Origin: an uncultured Litorivicinus sp.
Lineage (GTDB): Bacteria > Pseudomonadota > Gammaproteobacteria > Pseudomonadales > Litorivicinaceae
Assembly (NCBI GenBank): GCA_938091715.1
Contig: CALKMT010000136.1
Coordinates: 1 to 11,807, forward strand
Reading direction: 5' to 3'
DNA length: 11,807 nt
Below are positions 6,118 to 11,807 of this stretch, one piece after another (within the stretch, counting starts at the first letter, position 1; each line of letters begins with the position of its first letter). A program made the translations under genes and the position numbers. The notes beneath the pieces are model-generated. The model was not told the DNA's origin, did not search any database, and was given only the letters and a program-made list of their open reading frames with translations.

Positions 6118-7196
6118 GTGCGGGTGAACTCCTGAATCAGTGACTCGGGTACCTGATCCACCGAGGGGTAGGTCCACTTGGGTTGTTGATCCTTGTCGAC
6201 CAGTACCGCGCGCACGCCCTCGCTGAATTCTGGGTGCTGGACCAATCGGGCAGCCAGACGGGTATCCGCGGCAAAACATTCATGCAGGCTGCTGAACCGA
6301 TGTTGCCGCAGGTGGGCATCGGCCAAGGCGATGCTCAGAGGGCTGCCCTTGGCGGTATTGCGAGCCAGCTTTTGCATCCATGGATTAGCGTGACCGGCCA
6401 AAGCTTTCAAACCCTCGACCTGGTGGTGCAGGGTGGGGGCATCACGCAAGCCCGTTAACGTCTGTTGGTGCTGTGCGGCCATGGACGTCTGAGTCTGTGT
6501 GGTCGCTTGGCCCAAGGCGCCTAGGGTGTAACTGGCGACCCCTTGGTTGGCCTTGGCCTCGGGAAACCACTCGGCCTGTTGCAGCGCCTTGAGCATACGG
6601 TCGAACAGCTCACTGGGAATAAGCGCGTCGGCCAGGTTCAAAAAGACCGCGTCCGGGCCGGAAAGATGTGCGCCGGTAATGCCCAGCATCGGGCCGAGCC
6701 CCAAACTGACCCGGTTTAGAAACCAGCAGGCGCCCACATCGGGAAAGAAACCAATCGCCGTTTCGGGCATGGATAACAGGCTGCGTTCGGTGACCAGTCG
6801 ATGGCTGGCGCCCTGAAGCAAGCCCATGCCGCCGCCCATCACGATGCCATCACCCCAGACAATGACTGGTTTTTCACTGCGATGCAGGGTCTCGTCCAGG
6901 CGGTATTCGCACTCAAAATAATCGCTCGCCCGGCCGATTCGGTCGCCGTCACTTTCCCCCGGCTGCCGGCGCGTGACGTACTTAACATCACCCCCGGCGC
7001 AAAAGGCTTTGTCGCCCGCACCTGAAATCAAAATGGCGACGCAGTTTGGATCGGCTTGCCAGGTCTCGACCTGTTCTAACAATGCGATGGCCATGGGGTG
7101 ATTTAGGGCGTTCAGTGCGGCGCTGTTATCGAGGGTGGCATGCCCGAGGTACTGCTGTGAGTTGTGGGAGCAGGGGAGTTGTGTGTTTTGAATCAT
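6114..7196 (-). CDS. 3-hydroxyisobutyryl-CoA hydrolase (crotonase superfamily)
   Basis: A 360-residue enzyme of the crotonase fold that hydrolyses 3-hydroxyisobutyryl-CoA to 3-hydroxyisobutyrate and CoA in valine breakdown. Typical HIBCH signatures are KAFCAGGDVK (64-72), GIVMGGGMGL (117-126) and MPETAIGFFPDVG (143-155). The last carries E145 and D153 at the positions of the acidic active-site residues of this group. The C-terminal region FSEGVRAVLVDKDQQPKW is characteristic of HIBCH and absent from simple enoyl-CoA hydratases, as is the 360-residue length. The start ATG 7196 has only a weak ribosome site (GAGA). It is the first gene of a two-gene unit with the thioesterase. No other valine-pathway gene lies in the window, and related short-chain substrates are possible. 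Confidence 0.9.
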   Translation of the reverse strand: MIQNTQLPCSHNSQQYLGHATLDNSAALNALNHPMAIALLEQVETWQADPNCVAILISGAGDKAFCAGGDVKYVTRRQPGESDGDRIGRASDYFECEYRLDETLHRSEKPVIVWGDGIVMGGGMGLLQGASHRLVTERSLLSMPETAIGFFPDVGACWFLNRVSLGLGPMLGITGAHLSGPDAVFLNLADALIPSELFDRMLKALQQAEWFPEAKANQGVASYTLGALGQATTQTQTSMAAQHQQTLTGLRDAPTLHHQVEGLKALAGHANPWMQKLARNTAKGSPLSIALADAHLRQHRFSSLHECFAADTRLAARLVQHPEFSEGVRAVLVDKDQQPKWTYPSVDQVPESLIQEFTRT

Positions 7197-7318
7197 GTCG
7201 TCTCAGTGGGGTCTGTTTCTGAAACAACCATGCCGGCGAATAATCTGATGCGCAAGGGGTTTCACGCGATCCGGATGGGGTGTGCTGATAGGGATATTTG
7301 GTTAAGCTTGCGCGCGAT

Positions 7319-7395
7319 GCCCCCATAGCTCAGCTGGATAGAGCGTCCCCCTCCTAAGGGGAAGGCCTGTGGTTCGAATCCACATGGGGGCGCCA
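7319..7395 (+). tRNA. tRNA-Arg (anticodon CCU)
   Basis: A full cloverleaf can be folded. The acceptor stem is GCCCCCA (7319-7325) with TGGGGGC (7385-7391). The D arm is GCTC/GAGC around AGCTGGATA. The anticodon arm is TCCCC/GGGGA with loop CTCCTAA, giving anticodon CCT at 7353-7355, which reads AGG. A five-base variable loop and the T arm TGTGG-TTCGAAT-CCACA follow. The discriminator is G and CCA is encoded (7393-7395). A in the D-loop and G at the discriminator fit arginine identity. A G/C-rich stretch GCGCGCG just upstream resembles a stringent discriminator, but no clear -10/-35 pair was found. The transcript points towards the 3' end of the minus-strand sugar operon. Confidence 0.97.
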
Positions 7396-7447
7396 ATTAA
7401 ATACTATGAAAACAATAGCTAAGGGCTGATGCCCATCGACTCGGGAC

Positions 7448-8512
7448 TCACTTCAGATCTGCAAATAGGTGCGCTGTCTCTGGGTCAAAATCAAAGGCGA
7501 CCGTTTGACCGGGTGTAAATATTTGATCGGTGCCGAGACTTGCGATCAGTGAGCTGTCGTCTTGCAGTCGGAAATTGACCACGGTTTCGCTACCCAAGCG
7601 CTCTGAAATGCCAACCACTCCGGCCAGTTTTCCGTCCTCGGCAGGCCACATATGCTGTGGCCGAAGACCAAATGTCATTGACTGGCCGGCTGTGTGAGCG
7701 CGTCCACGGTGCGGTACCCGTGTTGGCGCGAGGCCGGGGCCGATAACCATGGCGTGGGTGGCGTCCAGTTCGCTGACATTAACTTGGATAAAGTTCATGG
7801 CTGGACTGCCCAAAAAACCGGCGACGAATTGATTATCCGGCTCTAAGTACAAATCCATCGGTGCCCCGGCTTGCATGACCTCGCCGTCCCTTAAAACGAC
7901 AATCTTGTCCGCCAGGGTCATGGCTTCGACCTGATCGTGTGTCACATAAATCATCGTGGCGTCTAACTGTTTGTGCAGGTTTGCGATTTCCATTCGCATA
8001 TCCATGCGCAGAGCTGCATCCAAGTTCGACAGCGGCTCGTCAAACAGGAAAACCGCAGGTTCACGCACAATCGCCCGCCCAATGGCGACCCGTTGACGCT
8101 GACCCCCGGATAATTGATTAGGACGGCGGTCCAGCAAGTGCTCCATCTGCAAGATTCGCGCAGCGTTTTGCACCTTGGCGTTCTTCTCTGCGTCGGGCAC
8201 TTTCGCGATGGTTAAACCAAACGCTACGTTTTCCCGCACCGTCATATGAGGAAAAATCGCGTAGCTTTGAAACACCATGGAAACGCCCCGCTCTTTGGGC
8301 GGTAGAGCGTTGACCACTTTTTCGCCGATCGACAGATCGCCCGCGGATATGTCCTCAAGGCCTGCAATCATGCGTAACAACGTCGACTTGCCACAGCCCG
8401 ATGGGCCAACAAAGACCACAAATTCACCGTGCTCGATTTCGATGTCGACGCCCTTGATGACCAACGTGTCACCAAAGTTTTTTTGGACGTTTTTTAGGCT
8501 GACGGAGGCCAT
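7448..8512 (-). CDS. Sugar ABC transporter ATP-binding protein, MalK/UgpC type
   Basis: A 354-residue, complete ATPase for the sugar importer encoded upstream. All ABC motifs are present in order: Walker A GPSGCGKST (36-44), Q-loop Q82 (VFQSYAIFPH), signature LSGGQ (134-138), Walker B VFLFDEP (154-160), D-loop SNLD and H-loop H192 (YVTHDQVEAMT). The C-terminal 120 residues form the MalK-type regulatory domain (FLGSPAMNF, then GLRPQHM), which in MalK also binds regulatory partners. The ATG at 8512 directly abuts the TAA of the hydrolase gene (TAAATG). It is the last gene of the operon. Only a weak 4-bp hairpin without a T-run follows. It is similar in plan to the partial ATPase at the window start but clearly a separate gene. 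Confidence 0.96.
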   Translation of the reverse strand: MASVSLKNVQKNFGDTLVIKGVDIEIEHGEFVVFVGPSGCGKSTLLRMIAGLEDISAGDLSIGEKVVNALPPKERGVSMVFQSYAIFPHMTVRENVAFGLTIAKVPDAEKNAKVQNAARILQMEHLLDRRPNQLSGGQRQRVAIGRAIVREPAVFLFDEPLSNLDAALRMDMRMEIANLHKQLDATMIYVTHDQVEAMTLADKIVVLRDGEVMQAGAPMDLYLEPDNQFVAGFLGSPAMNFIQVNVSELDATHAMVIGPGLAPTRVPHRGRAHTAGQSMTFGLRPQHMWPAEDGKLAGVVGISERLGSETVVNFRLQDDSSLIASLGTDQIFTPGQTVAFDFDPETAHLFADLK

Positions 8513-9502
8513 TTATTTGCGCCCCGCGGGAGTTGTGCCGATGTGTAACCAGCCGTCACTGTCAACCCATACGTCCTCAGGGTCACGCACCTGACCGACG
8601 AATTCATCCTGCCAGTTATCATCAAAACCAATGATCTTAAGTTGGCCGTTCACCTTCAAGATTCGCGCAGCATAGCGGCGACAGGGAACGGCACCATCTA
8701 AAAATCCCGGTGCCATGCTCCAGGGTCCCCGGGGATGATCGGCTACCAGGTAATGGTTGCCGATTACCGGTGGGACGCCGGCTGCGGCTGTGCGGGCCTT
8801 GGACCAGTGCTCATCGGCTGTGCAAAACAAGCAGTACCAACGATTTTGGTGTTCGAACACTTGCGGCACTTCCAATTGGCCAAAGTCACCGGCAAATACC
8901 GGCCGCTCAAGGGTCCAGTGAGTTAGGTCAGTTGAGGTGGCAAAGCCGATAGCGCCGCCTGCATTGGGCTCGCTAACTCCCGGCACCCGGGCGGTAAAGT
9001 ACATCAGCCAGCCATCCCCCTCCGGATCGCGCATAACCCATGGATCGCGCATGGCACGATCATGCCAATGACCGATTTGATGCTCGGCTTCATAGTGCTT
9101 TGCGTTGGGTCCTGTTAGATCCAGACACAGGCCATCCCCGACTCGCTTCCAGTTATGCATATCGGTCGACGTTGCGTGCCCGACTCGCTGATATAACGCG
9201 TCTTCAGACTGGCGGGTACCGGTATAGAACAAGTGCCACAAACCGTCGTCGTCTTGCACCACCGAGCCTGTCCAGGTGGTTTTGTCGTCCCAAGCGGGTC
9301 CAGGTGAGGGCTCTAGGCAGGTACCCAAGTGTGTCCAATTAATTAAATCGTCCGACACCGCATGTCCTTGCGAAACATTGAAGTGGCGTAGGTGCGGATC
9401 TACTAACGACTTTTCGGCTTGTAAAAAGTAGCCATGCCAACGTTCCCCATCGTGGGCATACCAGGAATCCCAGATCCATTTGTCCTCAAGCGAAATCGTC
9501 AT
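8513..9502 (-). CDS. GH32/GH68-like (clan GH-J) glycoside hydrolase, compact cytoplasmic form
   Basis: A 329-residue five-bladed-propeller glycosidase that probably acts on fructosides such as sucrose or fructo-oligosaccharides. The three clan GH-J catalytic positions are visible: nucleophile D12 in KWIWDSWYA, transition-state stabiliser D153 in MRDPWV, and acid/base E211 in GQLEVPQVF. WTGS (77-80) corresponds to the substrate-lining FSGS-type motif. The WDSW nucleophile motif is nearer to GH68 levansucrases than to the WMNDPNG of standard GH32 invertases, yet the protein is much shorter than either and lacks the GH32 C-terminal beta-sandwich. No signal peptide is present, so the substrate must be imported. 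AGGGA lies eight bases before the ATG at 9502, and the permease stop is five bases upstream of that ATG. GH43-like enzymes share the fold and are the main alternative. Confidence 0.8.
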   Translation of the reverse strand: MTISLEDKWIWDSWYAHDGERWHGYFLQAEKSLVDPHLRHFNVSQGHAVSDDLINWTHLGTCLEPSPGPAWDDKTTWTGSVVQDDDGLWHLFYTGTRQSEDALYQRVGHATSTDMHNWKRVGDGLCLDLTGPNAKHYEAEHQIGHWHDRAMRDPWVMRDPEGDGWLMYFTARVPGVSEPNAGGAIGFATSTDLTHWTLERPVFAGDFGQLEVPQVFEHQNRWYCLFCTADEHWSKARTAAAGVPPVIGNHYLVADHPRGPWSMAPGFLDGAVPCRRYAARILKVNGQLKIIGFDDNWQDEFVGQVRDPEDVWVDSDGWLHIGTTPAGRK

Positions 9503-9507
9503 GTTTG

Positions 9508-10383
9508 TTATCCCTTAACTCCGGTCGAGGCAATCGACGCAATGAATGCCTTTTGTAAGAACAAGTAAAATGCCAATACAGGCAGTGTGATCATGGTCAG
9601 GTACGCCATGACTTCGCCCCAGGCGGTGTTGTATTGAAAGAAATATTGCAGGCCAACCATTACCGGTCGGTAGGTTTCCTGTTGCACCACAATCAGCGGC
9701 CACAGGTATTGGTTGTACATCACCAAAAATTTCAAAATGGCAGCGGTGGCGATCACGGGTCCGCATAGGGGCATCACAACCCTGCGATAGATCTGCCACC
9801 AACTAGCGCCCTCAACCCGCGAGGCCTCGATAAATTCGTGCGGCAGCCCCTTAAAGTACTGAACGAACAGAAACACTGTCAGGCCGTCCGCAATCCAAGG
9901 AATGATCTGCACCCTGTAGGTGTTTAACCAGCCCAGCTCGAATCCTTCAGCGCCCAACCACGGCAATTTAGAGACCATCAATAGCAACGGGATAGCAATG
10001 GTTTCAAAGGGCACGATCATGGTTGCAATGATCATCGAGAACGCAATTTCACGACCGCGCCATTGCAAGAAAACAAAAGAAAACGCGGTCAGAGAGCAGA
10101 CCAATAGCGTCAGGATGACCGTTGTAGCGGTGACAAATAGCGAATTAAACACAAAGGTCAGGATCGGTGCCCGAGAAAACGCCGCCTTATAGTTGTCAAA
10201 GCTTAGCTCGCCGACCGGTAAAAACGCTCGCATGCTTTCGGTATCGGTCAACAGTTGCAGGTTTGGCTTTAGGCTGGACATGGCCATGAACAACAGCGGG
10301 AAAATAAAAATCACCGCGATCAAGACCAGGACCAGGTAGCGCGTACCCAGCATCAACTGTGCTGAGGGTACAAATTCGCGCAT
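9508..10383 (-). CDS. Sugar ABC transporter inner-membrane permease, MalG/UgpE type
   Basis: A 291-residue permease with six predicted transmembrane segments. The first is at about 14-36 (TRYLVLVLIAVIFIFPLLF), and the last at about 259-280. The cytoplasmic EAA loop, which docks on the ATPase, reads EASRVEGAS (186-194) followed by the conserved MPLCGP. It pairs with the MalF-type permease to form the channel. The start is placed at ATG 10383, sharing a base with the TAA of that gene (TAATG) and preceded by GGGAG eight bases upstream. An in-frame ATG at 10428 lies inside the upstream gene and lacks such a site. Confidence 0.95.
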   Translation of the reverse strand: MREFVPSAQLMLGTRYLVLVLIAVIFIFPLLFMAMSSLKPNLQLLTDTESMRAFLPVGELSFDNYKAAFSRAPILTFVFNSLFVTATTVILTLLVCSLTAFSFVFLQWRGREIAFSMIIATMIVPFETIAIPLLLMVSKLPWLGAEGFELGWLNTYRVQIIPWIADGLTVFLFVQYFKGLPHEFIEASRVEGASWWQIYRRVVMPLCGPVIATAAILKFLVMYNQYLWPLIVVQQETYRPVMVGLQYFFQYNTAWGEVMAYLTMITLPVLAFYLFLQKAFIASIASTGVKG

Positions 10384-11453
10384 TATGTTCGCTCCCGGGT
10401 TAGGTATCGTTGCAGTATCGAGATGCATAGAACGATCACAAACAACACGACGGAAATGGTCGAGCCTCCTGAAATATCTTGCTTGCCATAGCCCCGTTCG
10501 ACCGCTTGAAACACTAAGGTTTGGGTGCTGTCACGGGGTCCGCCCGCGGTCATGACGTCAATTTGAGCGAACAATGCAAAGGCTTGCATTGTGATGACAA
10601 TCAGCACTAAGACGGCGGTGTGCCGCAAGCCCGGCCAGGTGATGTACCTAAACGCCTGCCAACGAGAGGCCCCCTCGATATCCCCAGCTTCGTAATAGGT
10701 CGGGCTAATCGTCTGTAGACCGCTTAGCCAGATCACCATGTGAAACCCAACGCCTTGCCAAACCGACATGGCCATGATCGATCCGAGTGCGGTCTCTGAT
10801 TTACCCAGCCAGTCAATTGGCGTGAACCATCCCCAGGTCAGCGACGAGAGTACCGAGTTCAATAGCCCATTATTGCCGTCATAAATAAAGCGCCACAGCA
10901 GCGACACCACGACAATGGATACCACCACGGGCATAAAATAGATTGTCCGAAATACATTGATCCCAGCCAGTTTTTGATTCACCAACAGGGCCAGCCCCAA
11001 GGCTAGTCCCGCTTGTATCGGCGCCACAAACAACACAAACAAAAGGGTGTTCGTGAGCGCTTTCATAAACACGACATCTCGGGCAATCACCACTTTGGCT
11101 TGGTCACCGGAGTGCCAGCGAAACCACTCGCGCATCCCCTTGTATTCAGGGGTCGCTTTGTTTCGCGTAATACTTCGCAGACGTGGGTATTTGGGTTGCC
11201 CATTGTCGTCGAGCAGGATCTGACCCTGAGCGTCCGTGGTTGGTGACAAGGTCACGATCGACACACTCAGCAGTCGTTGATAATTGTCCAGGCCGACAAA
11301 CTCGGTCGGATTCGGCGAGATCAGGCGCTGGTTAGTCAGGGACAGTCCAATCGCAAATAAAAACGGCAACACAATGAACAAAAAGATCAACGCGGTGCCG
11401 GGTAGGGCGAACAGCCATCCAGCTAACTGTGTGTTTTTTAAATTTGAATTCAT
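10383..11453 (-). CDS. Sugar ABC transporter inner-membrane permease, MalF/UgpA type
   Basis: A 356-residue permease, longer than the usual UgpA-type protein of about 290-310. The first membrane segment (about residues 12-40) is followed by a hydrophilic, presumably periplasmic, stretch of roughly 90 residues before the second (TNTLLFVLFVAPIQAG). This stretch includes DAQGQILLDDNGQPKYPRL. The EAA loop is EAGDIEGAS (about 245-253) with the following WPGLRH. The start ATG 11453 is preferred. A GTG at 11477 would add eight residues but falls inside the hairpin at 11471-11490. No strong ribosome site precedes the ATG. Gene order, with the binding protein before and the second permease after, is that of maltose-, sucrose- and alpha-glucoside-type importers. 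Confidence 0.94.
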   Translation of the reverse strand: MNSNLKNTQLAGWLFALPGTALIFLFIVLPFLFAIGLSLTNQRLISPNPTEFVGLDNYQRLLSVSIVTLSPTTDAQGQILLDDNGQPKYPRLRSITRNKATPEYKGMREWFRWHSGDQAKVVIARDVVFMKALTNTLLFVLFVAPIQAGLALGLALLVNQKLAGINVFRTIYFMPVVVSIVVVSLLWRFIYDGNNGLLNSVLSSLTWGWFTPIDWLGKSETALGSIMAMSVWQGVGFHMVIWLSGLQTISPTYYEAGDIEGASRWQAFRYITWPGLRHTAVLVLIVITMQAFALFAQIDVMTAGGPRDSTQTLVFQAVERGYGKQDISGGSTISVVLFVIVLCISILQRYLTRERT

Positions 11454-11470
11454 GAGTTCAAGTCGATGAA

Positions 11471-11490
11471 AGCCCACCCGAGGGTGGGCT
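11471..11490 (-). other. Intercistronic hairpin between binding-protein and permease genes
   Basis: On the minus strand AGCCCACC and GGTGGGCT form a perfect 8-bp stem with a CTCG loop, followed by only TTTC. It lies between the binding-protein stop (11500) and the permease start (11453). Stems of this kind commonly allow high binding-protein and low permease expression, as in malE-malF, by stabilising the upstream mRNA or by partial termination (inference for this locus). Confidence 0.65.
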
Positions 11491-11499
11491 TGGCATCAA

Positions 11500-11807
11500 T
11501 CAGTGACCGTAACCCCCGTTGCGCTCGATATCGGCGTCAATTTCATCAACCGCGGCGTCCAGGGTGTCAACAACGTCTGCGCCATTGGCAATGTCCGCCA
11601 GTGCTTTTTCGAAAACCTTGGCTGCCACGACATAGCCTGGGCTGACCGGCCGTACCAGTGATTGGCCTTCGGACAAGGCAAAGAAGCCTTCCAATGCGCC
11701 ACCGCTGCTGTAATTAGTGGTCATTTTGGCGGCGCCTGTAGTGGACGGAATCAAGCCGATGCCATCCGAGAACGCAGCCATATATTTGTCCTGAGTGGCA
11801 AACTTGA
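11500..11807 (-). CDS. Extracellular sugar-binding protein, family 1 (3' part only)
   Basis: The last 101 residues of a periplasmic solute-binding protein, running off the window edge. The visible part has the typical C-terminal pattern of family 1 sugar-binding proteins: a helix near FATQDKYMAAFSDGIGL, a central GGALEGFFALSEGQSL, then RPVSPGYVVAAKVFEKALADI and a terminal ANGADVVDTLDAAVDEID helix with the closing NGGYGH. The signal peptide and ligand-binding first lobe are outside the window. It is the first visible gene of the operon and would set the substrate specificity of the importer. The frame is open to the window edge, so the ATG at 11781 is internal and not the start. Confidence 0.9.
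   Translation of the reverse strand, partial: KFATQDKYMAAFSDGIGLIPSTTGAAKMTTNYSSGGALEGFFALSEGQSLVRPVSPGYVVAAKVFEKALADIANGADVVDTLDAAVDEIDADIERNGGYGH

Noticed and set aside
5680..6279. Longer 199-residue version of the thioesterase starting at 6279
   Set aside because: The extra N-terminal part lies inside the hydrolase gene, is rich in R, G and P with no domain pattern, and the ATG at 6117 makes a clean ATGA overlap with family-typical length.
7319..7395. tRNA-Arg as an integration site with a duplicated 3' end
   Set aside because: No second copy of the tRNA 3' segment and no integrase gene was found in the window.
7423..7434. GGGC-TGAT-GCCC hairpin between tRNA-Arg and the ABC ATPase as a terminator
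   Set aside because: Only 4 bp with no T-run on either strand; too weak to call.
10384..10428. Upstream ATG (10428) for the MalG-type permease
   Set aside because: It would overlap the other permease gene by 46 bases. The ATG at 10383 has GGGAG at good spacing and forms a TAATG junction.
11454..11477. GTG start at 11477 for the MalF-type permease
   Set aside because: The codon lies within the hairpin stem and the added residues look unrelated to a permease N-terminus.

Overview
The window looks like chromosome from a proteobacterium, most likely a marine-type gammaproteobacterium. DusC is a gammaproteobacterial tRNA enzyme, the LexA-like core and the CTG-N10-CAG operator fit the proteobacterial SOS system, and gene density is very high. 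RNase J is not a typical gammaproteobacterial gene, so the assignment is tentative. No gene is an unambiguous phylogenetic marker.

Layout. (1) 1-703: the C-terminal half of a MalK/UgpC-type sugar ABC ATPase, closed by a hairpin over its stop codon and an intrinsic terminator. (2) 723-2526, plus strand: a three-gene operon for a SnoaL-like NTF2-fold protein, a GlcG/HbpS-like protein and a non-haem Fe(II) oxygenase of the isopenicillin N synthase type. Its pathway is unknown. (3) 2519-3978, minus strand: a LexA-like S24 protein with no DNA-binding domain, followed by dusC. (4) 4026-5699, plus strand: RNase J, divergent from the LexA-like gene across a 47-base gap that carries an SOS-box-like operator. 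(5) 5680-7196, minus strand: 3-hydroxyisobutyryl-CoA hydrolase and a PaaI-like hotdog thioesterase with overlapping stop and start. (6) 7319-7395, plus strand: tRNA-Arg(CCU). (7) 7448-11807, minus strand: a complete-looking sugar import and hydrolysis operon in the order binding protein (partial), MalF-type permease, MalG-type permease, GH32/GH68-like hydrolase, MalK-type ATPase.

How the genes work together. In region 7 the binding protein and two permeases would import a sugar, the ATPase would power uptake, and the leaderless hydrolase would cleave it in the cytoplasm. The hydrolase family points to a fructoside such as sucrose or a short fructo-oligosaccharide, but this is inference. Several sampled lines of this operon have clearly lower G+C than the RNase J and oxygenase genes. 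In regions 3 and 4 an SOS-type repressor could control both the LexA-like protein and RNase J.

Genes are packed tightly: starts and stops overlap within operons, and two convergent pairs overlap at their 3' ends (8 and 20 bases) with no terminator between them. No insertion sequence, CRISPR array, integrase or rRNA gene was seen. The longest stretch without a gene is about 120 bases (7197-7318).
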